Source: Calendula officinalis | Lineage: Eukaryota; Streptophyta; Magnoliopsida; Asterales; Asteraceae | NCBI GenBank assembly: GCA_963853835.1 | Contig: OY970828.1 | Coordinates: forward strand, 59,946,861 to 60,010,860 | Direction of reading: 5' to 3' | Length of the DNA: 64,000 nucleotides | Shown: piece by piece, positions 21,423 to 31,699 of the stretch | Layout of the letters: each line of letters starts with the position of its first letter | How positions within the stretch are numbered: position 1 is the first letter of the stretch | Translations under genes and position numbers: made by a program | The notes under the pieces: model-generated | Told to the model about the DNA's origin: nothing | Database searches by the model: none | Seen by the model: only the letters and a program-made list of their open reading frames with translations

Positions 21423-23117
21423 TGTAACGACCCGAATTTGTAAATAAATAAAATATGTAAAAATATGATAATTATGGATAAATCATATAAAACACGTGGA
21501 AATTGGTTTCGTGTCGTTTGGAGACCGTACGAGAAAGTTATGGGCGAAACCGGGTCGAGACAAGATTGGAAAAATGCAGCCCTGGCTGCATAGAGAGTTC
21601 GCGACGCGAAGTATACTTCGCGATCGGGAACTAGCTCCAGGTAGTTTGGTAGTTGGTCGCTAAGTGTTCGCGTTTGGGTTAACGATCGCGAAGTCTGTGT
21701 GCCATGGAGAGTTAGCGACGCGAACTATGGTCGCGTCGTGAACTCTGGACGACCAGCATTAAAGACGGGATTTGGCTCATTTATTGCCAAGTGAAACCCT
21801 AGTTTTTCTCTCTCGAGTTTGTGAGCGTTTTTGGGTGTAAAGCATCATTTGGAGCTGATTTCTTCATCAAATCTTGTGATTCTTCACTCCTAGTTGAAGA
21901 TTAGAGGTAAATCTTCACTCCTTTGTAGTTGTTGCTTTAGATCTATGGGTTTAGAAGCTTGGGTTTGAAACCCTAGTTCTTGGGTTGGTGATTTATGGTG
22001 AAATAAACGTTGTATACACTTAATAGATGGTATATTAACAAGGAAATCAAGTGTATGGTTAAGATTTGTAAGAATCTTAAGGGTTGGTTAAACCTAGGGT
22101 TTGGTAATCACCATATTTGGGGAAAATGGATTGATGGGTGTTATCTAGAGGTAGATGAACACATTGGTAGTAGTTTGTGATGATAACCTTGTTGTTATAA
22201 TTGTTTAGACATTCGGTGAAGTATTGAAGTGGACGATTTGTGAACAAGTAACCGGCGGAAAGAATACGGTTAAAGCATCTTTATTGCTAAGGTGAGTACG
22301 TGTGGACTTTATCGAGTACATAGCCCTTGAAATACATTTTTATACTTGGGTTACGGTCTAATTGCTTAATTGAGTAGACTTATAGTTGTGTAGTTAGTTA
22401 TGAATTATTGTTAATAATTAACTAACTGGTTTGTTGATGAATGTGATAGCTGAGAGCTAGAATAACATAACCTTTGAGTTATGGCGAGAACGAGATGACG
22501 TGATGCTAGTTAGTTCGGGGGCAACCCGATAACTAGACATGGTAATGTTTCTAACTAGTTCGGGGGCAACCCGATAGTTAGATAGGATAGTGTTTCTAGC
22601 TAGTTCGGGGGCAACCCGATAGTTGGATTTATGGGTGCTTTTAGCTAGTTCGGGGGCAACCCGATAGTTGGGCACGTTAGTGTTGCTAGTTAGCTCGGGG
22701 GCAACCCGATAACTAGATATGTGTTGCTAGGGAAGCAAGGTTGGAGCCACCATAGGGTGACTATATAGATGGACGGAATTATCTGTGTTGATTACTTGGT
22801 TAACGTTTATTATTATTAATGGGTCTAAACCCATGTATCTCACGAGACGTTTTTGTCTCACGTACTCCTTGTTTGTTTTGCTATGTACTCAGGTTCGGGA
22901 TCGAAGGCTTAGGTACGCATGGATAGAGATGCGGGACCTAGAATAGAAGAACACTAGATTGGATTTAGTCTTAGCTTGGTGATGATCTATTTTGTAACAC
23001 CTACTTTTATACTCTGATTTCATACCAAGGTTTTTGTAAATCTAAATTGGGGATGTTCTTCCATTTATAAAATGTTTTATTTTGGCCAATATTTGGCATT
23101 AAATTTGAGGTGTTACA
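21423..23117 (+). repeat. Gypsy A 3' LTR (1695 bp)
   Basis: Same length and boundaries as the 5' LTR. The two differences noticed are A to C near 22475 and T to C near 23024. The five-hairpin array lies at 22505-22717. Confidence 0.95.
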
Positions 23118-23122
23118 ATTAT

Positions 23123-23357
23123 TTTGCAGATGATAGCGTTTATAACGATAGAGATTTCAAACGACGGTTTCGTCTGAGCAAAAATTTGTTCATGCGCATA
23201 TGTAGTGCATTAGAAAACATGTATCATTTCTTTCAACAAAAATATGATGCTAGAGGTAGGCGGGGATTTTCTCCGATCCAGAAATGTACTGCCGCAATCC
23301 GATCCATGGCTTACGGGTCGTCCCCTGATTCTCTTGACGAGTACCTACGCATGTCTT
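23123..23357 (+). pseudogene. HARBI1-like transposase, second part
   Basis: Continues the frame broken at 14854: YFADDSVYNDRDF, FRLSKNLFMRI, GFSPIQKCTAAIRSMAYG and DEYLRM are hallmark blocks of plant PIF/Harbinger transposases (nuclease HARBI1-like). The frame ends at about 23357, where the sequence switches to truncated antisense Gypsy DNA. The catalytic DDE core expected next is absent from the window. Confidence 0.85.
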
Positions 23358-26056
23358 AATTTAAACGCCTCTTCTTGCTTCTTTTCCCACACAAACTTCT
23401 CACTTTTCCTCGTTAACTTCGTGAGTGGAATCGCGATTCTCGAGAAGTCTTGTATAAACCTTCGGTAATAACCGGTTAATCCAAGGAAACTTCTAACCTC
23501 GGTAGGAGTTCTCGGAGGCTCCCAATTTGACACCGCTTCAATCTTGGATGGGTCTACCTTAATACCATCACACGTCACCACGTGACCTAAGAATTGCACT
23601 TCTCGTAACCAAAATTCACACTTCGAGAATTTTGCATACAACTTCTCCCGTTTCAACACGTCTAGAACAAGCGTCAAATGACCTTCGTGTTCTTCTTCGG
23701 TTTTCGAATAAATCAAAATGTCGTCAATGAACACGATCAAAAACTTATCAAGGAACGGTTTACAAACCCGATTCATCAAATCCATAAAAATAGCCGGCGC
23801 GTTTGTAAGACCAAACGGCATCACTAGAAATTCATAATGACCATAACGTGTACGAAAAGCCGTCTTCTCGGTGTCGCCTTCTTTCACCCGAACTTGGTGA
23901 TAATCCGACCTCAAATCAATCTTCGAGAAATAACTAGCACCTTGCAATTGGTCGAATAAGTCGTTAATTCTCGGCAACGGGTAACGGTTCTTAATTGTTA
24001 CCTTATTCAACTCTCGGTAGTCGATACAAATTCTCATCGAACCGTCTTTCTTTTTAACAAATAACACCGGTGCACCCCATGGTGACGAACTCGGACGAAT
24101 AAAACCTTTGTCTAACAAATCTTGCAATTGAGTCATCAATTCCCGCATCTCGGTGGGAGCTAAACGGTAGGGAGCACGAGCAATCGGCGTCGCCCCCGGA
24201 ACTAAATCAATTTTAAACTCGACTTGTCTCTCCGGTGGCAAACCGGGCAAGTCAGCGGGAAATACCTCGGGGAAATCCCGAATAATTTTGACGTTATCCA
24301 TCGTCTTCTTTTCTTTTCGGCCATCTAATACATATGCAATAAACGATGCACAACCTTTCGAAATACTTTTCCTCGCCTTAATGGCGGTAATCACATTAGG
24401 CATGTGATGTCGTTTCTCCCCATACACATACACTTTCTCATTCTCGGGTGTCCTAATCGACACAATTTTCTTTTCACACAAAATCTTGGCTTGGTGCATA
24501 CCCAACCAATCCATACCGATAACCACATCAAACGCCCTAATTCCCATGGGCAACAAATCTACCTTAAACTTTCTACCGTCTATTTCTATTTCACAATTTC
24601 TATAAATACATTCAACCATAGACGTTTTCCCGTCGGCTACTTCTATCTCATAAACCTCATCTAACATCTCGGACGGCACATTCAATTTACAACCGAACTC
24701 ATAAGACACAAACGAATAATTGGAACCCGAATCAAACAAAATATGAGTTGGCAAGGAGTTAATGAATAAAGTACCTGACACTACATTGTGTGCCTCCTTC
24801 GCCTCCTCCCGAGTGAGTTGGAAGGACCGTCCCTTCACTTTTGCCGGTTCCACTTTCTTTTGAGCCGTGTACACCATCGACTCGATTCCGTTCTTTGGGC
24901 ACACATTGCTATAGTGCCCCTTCTCGTAGCACGAGAAACATTCCACATCGGCCAACGACTTGACCTTACAATCCCGGGCTACATGCCCCGGTCTACCACA
25001 ACTAAAGCAAGACCTCGACCCACTTCGGCACTCGCCGGTATGATTCTTCCCGCACTTCTTGCACGAGGCAACACTTCCTTGTTTAGAGAAGCTCGAAGTG
25101 AACTTCCCCTTTTTGAACGAACTAGAGCCGCTCTCGGCCTTCCTCTTCTCGCCCACATGGGCCCTCTCGGCAACCCGTGCCTCATTCACTTCTTCCACAC
25201 CCCGGGCGGCACTAATGGCCTCATCAAGTGTGACCGCCCTCTTGACTTCCAATTGGTAGTCCCACGGTAACCCACAAGCGTACCAGACTACCCTCATTCT
25301 CTCCTCCGAGTAAGTTTTTGCAACAAACGGGAGCAATCCCGTGAACTCTCTCGAGTATTCTTCAACCGACATATCACCCTTTTTAAGGGTCACAAATTTC
25401 TCATGCATCTTTTCTAAATCCCTCTCGGGACAAAACTTCTCCCTCAACCTCGCGGTAAACTCATCCCACGACATCTTCTCAATCACCTCCCTCCCGAGGG
25501 TCTCATACACGATATCCCACCAAACCATGGCATCTTCTTTTAACAATTGTGACGCATAGGTCACCATATCGATATTCTTACACTTGCTACTACCGATAAC
25601 CCTCTCGGTTTCCCGGATCCACCTCATAGTTACCTTCGGGTCCGAACTACCCTTGTACACATTCGGCTTACAAGCCATAAAGGATTTAAACGAACAACCT
25701 TCTTTCACATCGGGCTTTGCCCTAGCATCACTTTGGCCACCCGTGGAGGACTTCCCTTCACCGGTGCCACTTCCCCCGGTTCTCTCATCCGATCTAGCCT
25801 CAGATTCACGGTCTCCACCCGACCTCTAACGGTCTCCAATAATTCGGTGCACTTCCTCGGCCACCGTCCCTTTGATTTGATCAATAATAGTTTGGAGATC
25901 CGCCATGGTTACCGGAGTTCTATTTGCTCCGACCTCCGACTCACCCATTCGATGCATCGACGGTTGACTTTCTTGTTCAACCACAACCTCAACATGGGGT
26001 ATCTCCTCCTCCCGGCCCTCCGGGGCTCTACCACTTCTATGTGTGGTCACCATTTC
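23348..26056 (-). pseudogene. Gypsy B gag-pol, interrupted and truncated
   Basis: Reads from an ATG near 26054 (MVTTHRSGRAPEG, matching the start of Gypsy A) to an in-frame TAG at 25826-25828, just after HRIIGDR, where Gypsy A has Glu. It then continues open to about 23361 through gag, two zinc knuckles, protease and reverse transcriptase (FIDDILIYS retained). It ends after EKKQEEAF in the approach to RNase H, followed by five codons of unrelated DNA and a stop. One residue in the RT region that is Gly in Gypsy A (DLRSGYHQ) is Asp here. Not functional as a polyprotein. Confidence 0.9.
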
Positions 26057-28062
26057 TTTCAATCAAGACTATACGAAAGACATTAAACATTTAGTACCTT
26101 GTGTACAACCCATTAGTCGCATAAGACTCAATATCCATAATCATATCAAATTTCATCGGTCCCCTAGGTTCAACCCTAAACTTAATATAAAGTCTCAAGG
26201 TCAACCTATGATCTTAAGGAATCTTATATTCATAATGCTACAGTCTAAGACTAGGATGGTCATCCAACCTAATTCACTTAAACAGTAGCTCTGATACCAA
26301 GTTGTAACACCTCAAATTTTAATACAAAACATTTGCCCAAAATAAATCATTTTTCATAAATAGAAGAACTATTCCAAAAATATGGATTTACAAAAACCTT
26401 TGGTATGAAAATCAGAGTAATAAGTTTGGTATTACAAAATAGATCAAAACCAAAGCTAAGCATAAATCCAATCTAAGTTCTTCTACTCTAGGCCCCGCAT
26501 CTCTATCCATGCGTACCTAAACCTTCGATCCCGAACCTGAGTACATAGCAAAACAAACAAGGAGTACGTGAGACAAAAACGTCTCGTGAGATACATGGGT
26601 TTAGACCCATTAATAATAGTAACCGTTTATCCAAGTAATCAACAAACAAGTAATTTCGTCCATCTATGTAGTCACCCTATGGTGACTCCAAACCTTGCTT
26701 TCCTAGCAACACATATCTAGTTATCGGGTTGCCCCCGAGCTAACTAGCAACACTAACGTGCCTAACTATCGGGTTGCCCCCGAACTAGCTATAAGCACCC
26801 ATAAATCCAACTATCGGGTTGCCCCCGAACTAGCTAGAAACACTATACTATCTAACTATCGGGTTGCCCCCGAACTAGTTAGAAACACCACCATGTCTAG
26901 TTATCGGGTTGCCCCCGAACTAACTAGCATCACGTCATCTCGTTCTCACCATAACTCAAAGGTTATGTCAATCTAGTTCTCGGCTATCACATTCATCATC
27001 AAACCAATTAGTTAAATATTAACAATAATTCATAACTAACTAAACAACTATAAGTCTACTCAATTAAGCAATTAGACCGTAACACAAGTATAAAAATATA
27101 TTTCATGGGCTATGTACTCGATAAAGTCCACACGTACTCACCTTAGCAATATAATGCTCCAACCGTATTCTTTCCGCCGGTTTCCTCGTTCCAACAATTC
27201 GGTCAAACTCCAAGACTTCACCGGAAGCCTAATTCAACAATCATACAATGTTCAACATCACATACTACTAATAATGTATCCATTAATCACTAGATACCAT
27301 CAACTAACACTTCCCCCAATTATGGTGATTTACCCAAAACCCTAGGTTTAACCAACCCTTATGATTCTTACAAATCATAATCATACACTTGTTTCCTTTG
27401 TTAATATACCATCTATTAAGTGTTTACATCATTTATTCACCATAAACCATAACCCCCAAACTAGGGTTTCAACCCAACCATCAAAATATATAGATCTAAA
27501 GCTACAAAGATCAAGGAGTGAAGATATACCTTTAATCTTCACTTAGGAGTGAAATCTATCAAGCTTTGATGAACAAATCGACCAAGATCAGCACTTGCAC
27601 TCAAAAATCGTCAATGGAAGAAACTAGGGTTTTGAAATGCATTAAATGAGCCAAAACCCGACTTTAATGCTGCACGACCAAAGTTCACGACGCGAACTAA
27701 GTTCGCGTCGCTAACTTCCCCTTGCACGCGAACTTCGCGATCGGTAACCAGTCGTGATCTTCCAATCGCCAGATACAACAATCCCTGGAGGGAGTTCACG
27801 ATCGTGAACTATAGTTCACGCCATGAACTTCCCTCGTACAGCAGGGCTGCACATTTCGGTCTAGGTCTCGACCCGGTTTCGCCCATAACTTTCTCATACG
27901 GTCTCCAAACGACACGAAACCAATTTCTACGTTCTTTAAACGATTTATCCATATTTATCATTGATTCCGTGCGGTCAGAAATTAATACAGACACAAAGGG
28001 CTTCGACAGGAAAGTCGTTATTTTTGTACAATTTATTTATTTACAAATTTCGGGTCGTTACA
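23361..28062 (-). mobile_element. Truncated antisense Gypsy element (Gypsy B)
   Basis: A close relative of Gypsy A in reverse orientation. It has a 5' LTR (26303-28062), an initiator tRNA-Met primer-binding site (26288-26299) and gag-pol up to the start of RNase H, where homology ends at about 23361. The rest of pol and the 3' LTR are gone, together with the middle of the host transposase. No target duplication remains. One deletion that removed the element's 3' half and the neighbouring transposase would explain both losses. Confidence 0.88.
26303..28062 (-). repeat. Gypsy B 5' LTR (about 1760 bp)
   Basis: The inner edge TGTAACACC (26303) and outer edge GTCGTTACA (ends 28062) match the Gypsy A LTR termini. 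It contains the reversed five-hairpin array (about 26712-26935) and a CpG-rich GCGAA patch near 27680-27830. It is visibly more diverged from the Gypsy A LTRs than they are from each other. Confidence 0.88.
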
Positions 28063-28064
28063 CC

Positions 28065-28320
28065 TATCAACTTCATAATTTAAGATCCATTATGTATGCA
28101 TGTATCATCATGCATAATATGGTTGTCGAAGACAAATGTCGCAATATTTCACATTACGTGTCAGACGGTCCCCGACAAACACTGTATGTAATATTTGCAT
28201 AGGGTTGTTGACATTCGAGACAATGCAACTTACGATAGACGTCAAGAAGACTTAGCGGAACATTTCTACAATAACCGAAATCAAAACCCAAATGAAGACA
28301 ATGATGAAGTCGAAGATTAA
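28065..28320 (+). pseudogene. HARBI1-like transposase, C-terminal part
   Basis: QLHNLRSIMYACIIMHNMVVED (read in two blocks around RSIM) is the conserved C-terminal motif of Harbinger transposases. After the TAG at about 28200 the final DIRDNATYDRRQEDLAEH block continues in another frame to TAA at 28320, so there is also a frameshift. About 170 residues of catalytic core between this part and 23357 are missing. Confidence 0.82.
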
Positions 28321-28562
28321 AATAAATGTTATTTGTATTTTTATTAGATTGTTATTTGTATTTTTATTTAAATGTAATTTGTGTTTTTATTAAAATAAAG
28401 TGAAAAGAAATGATGAGTTGGAAAAAATGGTGTGGGGTAGGGTGATGGGTATTTTCTGGATAAAGTGGAGTGGTGTGGTGTGGTTGCTGAGGTGGTTGCT
28501 GAGGTGGCAGATGATGTGGCAGAAAAAATGGAGCGGTGGCGGTGCCATACCCCATAGTCTTA

Positions 28563-29930
28563 GTAAATCAAAATAGGTACTTTTATGGTACATGTCAAGT
28601 CGTTACTGATGTCGTCTATACCACTATCATAGCAAATACTTAAACATCAACGTATATATGTTCAAAGCTACTACTAAAGTTTTTACAATTATTTCCTGAG
28701 TTAATTGCACAATGGTCCTTTACGTATCCTGATATCTGCTAGAGAAATCTGACATCAGAAGTAAATTATTCACTTTGATTTTTCTTAAGGTTGTTTTAAC
28801 CACTTAAATGTCGAGGTCCATATTCAAAATGCCCTTATAAAAGACAACAATAATTGTAGCCCCACAAGGTTTTAGTTTTAGCACTCTGGTCATACGGCTT
28901 TATAGGTTTGGTGCAATAAGTTTTAGGTGATGGTTTTTACACCACATGTTTTAATCCATCTACTACAATATTTGTATTATTAGTTTGTACAGTATGCAGT
29001 ATTGCTTGTACAGTATGATATAGACATCAAAAAGTGTGGTAATAAAATTGATTCCCATAAGTTTTACCTTCCACTATTTACTCGTTATATAAAAAATCTA
29101 ACTGCACACGGAATATTGACACTCTTTTTTTACCATCAAAAGACCAAAACCTCTAACAGTGGATGGCGGGAAATTTAGCTACACAAAAAAAATCTGTGCC
29201 ATGTACATTGACAATTGTAAATCACCATTTTCATTTTTCTTAATTAATTAGCTTTGTTAGTTAATTTTGCATTTCAAAATAAGTAATATATTTTAATTTC
29301 CATGTCTTTTAAAACAAGAGATTATAATAAATATTAGTTAAATTAAATTAGATCTTTAGTAGATGATATATCCTGCATATTCTATTTAAAACGAGTTTAA
29401 TTATTTTTAAAAGTAAAGATACATATGTTATTACATTTTATTAAATTAGATATTAGTGGGTGTAGTTCTACTAATTTTTGTGAAATAAAGTAAAATTTTA
29501 AAATATATACCTCAAAATAAAAAATGTTTTACTTATTAAGTACTCTTTATGTTCAAATTTTGTTATCCATGTTTCTATTTTACTTTGTCGTAACTAATTA
29601 TTTGTTTTTAAGTTTCAACGAAGCGAAATGATATTTTGTTCTACCATTTGTGTCTATCCATGTGCATACATACTTCTAAATATGACATGTGAAATTCACT
29701 AATTATCTCTCCTCATGTAACCTTTTGATTTTAACACTTGTAATGATCAAATTGGTAGACACATAAATTTGATTAAACAGTAGGCACAAACACCATTACT
29801 CTTCAACCAATGGGGTGAAAAAAAAATTGATTGATTGACATTCAAATTAAAAATAAAGATATATTCCGAGAAATAGGTAAGAGCGGAAAAAGACTAGACA
29901 GCCCATGGTTTCGACAAAATATTACAGAGT
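28563..29930. other. Intergenic, no gene found
   Basis: AT-rich. The stretch 29580-29800, with ATTTGTGTCTATCCATGTG and TGACATGTGAAATTCACTAA, resembles 33370-33480 and 36690-36900 and may be copies of one eroded MITE family. It includes the presumed 3' flank of the EXORDIUM-like gene. Confidence 0.4.
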
Positions 29931-29938
29931 GTTCACTA

Positions 29939-30979
29939 TCAATCAAGCGCATTAGGGCCAGTACAGTAATTTACCACATGGTTCCAAACCCACTGTACCA
30001 AGAACCTCCGTCGGATCCCGTGCATATTATACGTGGCACCATCTTTATCGTTCATCATTTGTCCTGTGTAAGACCCACCACCTCCGGTACCGTAAATACC
30101 TTCACAGAGATCAGCAATCTCCACCGGAAACACAGGGTCTTGACCGGCGTACCAAGCGTTTACAAGCGGATTCGAAGCTAATTCAGCGATTTCATGAGCA
30201 ATTACACTGATCATTCCGTCGATTCCCACGTTACCGTTCGGTGATTTTACCGGTTTTAATCCCGGAATGTAATCGGGAACGGCGAAAGGATACGCGCACA
30301 CACCTGGACACAATTTGCCGGAATTACCGATCCAAGCGTACGGTAATGTATATCCGACGATCGACGGGAAGGTGAAGTAGTGAAATCCGCATACGTTCTG
30401 GCAGAAATCCTGAACGTACACGTCATCGGCGGTGAGTAAGAGGTAAAGTCCGCTTTTAGAGGTGATCGGTAAGGGTTTTGTTTTAGCCGTTACGGCGGCT
30501 TTTATCACCGATTGTACGGAGAGCCTGGTAAGAGATTTACCGTGAGAAAGGAGCCGGTCGTTTTTCTCTTCTCCGAGTCGAACGGTTCGCGATATGTTTG
30601 AACCGGTCTGGTCAGTGTAAAGCTGGACCGTTTTCCACCAACCAGAAACCGACGGAGACCGGGAGTTTGTTTCGGAGATGGAGTTGATGAACTCGCGGAT
30701 GATGCGCTTTTGAGCATTAGGCCAGGTACCGTACCAGATTATGTGTACGGTGATGTTGGCGGTGAGAACAGGGCCCATGTGGTACCGGAGTTTGACAAAA
30801 TCCGACGAGCCTTCGTACTTTTTTGAGGTTTCGAATTCAAGCTCCGTCGTGTTGTTTCTCTGGTGAAACCACGGGCGCCATGCGACAGAGGGGGGAGCGA
30901 AAAGGAAGGTGGAAATGACGGCGATGATAATGATCGGTGGCGCAGGTGACCGGCGGTTGATTGCGCCCCACCGGCTCAT
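29939..30979 (-). CDS. EXL: EXORDIUM-like (Phi-1) secreted protein, 346 aa
   Basis: An intronless gene of the EXORDIUM/PHI-1 family: apoplastic proteins linked in Arabidopsis to brassinosteroid-responsive growth and carbon status, with unknown biochemistry. The N-terminus has basic residues and a hydrophobic stretch (about residues 15-33, IIIIAVISTFLFAPPSVAW), a likely signal peptide. The Phi-1 domain fills the rest: LRYHMGPVLTANITVHIIWYG, the QLYTDQTG block, ADDVYVQDFC, the Cys-rich GKLCPGVCAYPFAVP, the VIAHEIAELASNPLVNAWYAG block, and DLCEG. The HEIAE motif is a family signature and does not by itself make it a protease. Length is normal, and ATG 30979 is followed at once by the signal peptide. 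EXL5-like is likely but the exact paralogue is unsure. Confidence 0.92.
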   Translation of the reverse strand: MSRWGAINRRSPAPPIIIIAVISTFLFAPPSVAWRPWFHQRNNTTELEFETSKKYEGSSDFVKLRYHMGPVLTANITVHIIWYGTWPNAQKRIIREFINSISETNSRSPSVSGWWKTVQLYTDQTGSNISRTVRLGEEKNDRLLSHGKSLTRLSVQSVIKAAVTAKTKPLPITSKSGLYLLLTADDVYVQDFCQNVCGFHYFTFPSIVGYTLPYAWIGNSGKLCPGVCAYPFAVPDYIPGLKPVKSPNGNVGIDGMISVIAHEIAELASNPLVNAWYAGQDPVFPVEIADLCEGIYGTGGGGSYTGQMMNDKDGATYNMHGIRRRFLVQWVWNHVVNYCTGPNALD

Positions 30980-31036
30980 CTTTTTATGGAGTGTAGTTGC
31001 TGAGAGAAGTACAGTTAATGTAACTGGGAGACACAG

Positions 31037-31043
31037 TTATATA
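31037..31043 (-). promoter_or_regulatory. TATA box of the EXORDIUM-like gene
   Basis: TATATAA on the minus strand, about 58 bp upstream of the start codon. This would place transcription start near 31010 and give a short 5' UTR. Confidence 0.6.
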
Positions 31044-31364
31044 CAGAAGAGAAAGAAAAAGAAGTTGCGCTTAAATAGTTAAATTTACAATTCAGCCTTT
31101 GGTTTATGGATTTTCATAAGAAAAATGTTAAAACTTCTGTTATTTGACCCGTCAACAACATATTTGACCCGTCAGGGGTCAAATATTTGACACCACTAGC
31201 ACCACCCCGTCAATAGAAACCTGTTGAGGGGGAGACATAGGGAAGGGGGCGTCAGTTTAAATGTAACATTATAATATTTTTTAAGTGGGATATGTTAGTG
31301 ATTAGTTAGTGATATGTTGTTATTGGCACGACATCGTCAGTTTCCCTTCGGTATGAGTTGGGAG

Positions 31365-31674
31365 TAGGGGTGAGCATTTGGACCGAAAAAACCGAACTGA
31401 ACCGAAAACCGGCCGAAACCGAACCGAAACCGATAAGAAGTTATCGGTTCAGTTTCAGTTTTGAAAATTCAACGTTTTCGGTTTCGGTTCCATTTATTTC
31501 GGTTCGGTTCGGTTTTCGAATAAGGATAAACATTTGGCCTAAAAAACTCGAACCGAAACCGAACCAACCAAAAACGATAGCATGTTATAAATTCGATTTC
31601 GGTTTTGAAAATGTTTCATTTTTTATTTTAGTTCCATCAGTTTCGGTTCGGTTTTGAGACCGAGCTCACCCCTA
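31365..31674. mobile_element. hAT-type MITE, 8-bp target duplication
   Basis: 310 bp with TAGGGGTGAGC at the left and its inverted copy at the right. GTTGGGAG flanks both sides (31357-31364 and 31675-31682), an exact 8-bp duplication as expected for hAT transposons. The interior is almost only GGTTCGGTT/AACCGAAAC phrases arranged as inverted halves. Confidence 0.9.
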
Positions 31675-31699
31675 GTTGGGAGAAGCCTTATTAATCTTT

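Larger units (their letters stand above)
14855..23117 (+). mobile_element. Complete Ty3/Gypsy chromovirus, young
   Basis: An 8263-bp LTR retrotransposon inside the Harbinger transposase frame. Both LTRs are 1695 bp (14855-16549 and 21423-23117), TG...CA. By eye they differ at two sites only (near 15907/22475 and 16456/23024). Target duplication ATTAT lies at 14850-14854 and 23118-23122. The primer-binding site for initiator tRNA-Met is 16553-16564 and the polypurine tract AAGGGGTAGATAG is at 21411-21422. It has a single uninterrupted gag-pol frame. The chromodomain-like C-terminus and overall order fit the Tekay/Del clade. Possibly still competent. Confidence 0.95.
14312..28559 (+). mobile_element. 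PIF/Harbinger transposon split by two Gypsy elements
   Basis: The outer element of a nest. TTA lies at 14309-14311 and 28560-28562. The left end GACCGCTCGGTATGG and the inverted right end GACTATGGGGTATGG share GAC and GGTATGG. The non-repeat parts (14312-14854, 23123 to about 23360, and 28063-28559) carry three pieces of a HARBI1-like transposase in the right order. A (TA)n run occupies 14529-14569. The rest is a complete Gypsy element (14855-23117) and a truncated antisense one (about 23361-28062). Confidence 0.82.

Noticed and set aside
30100..30200. EXORDIUM-like protein as a metalloprotease because of HEIAE
   Set aside because: The motif is a family-wide signature without known protease activity, and no further metal ligand is evident.
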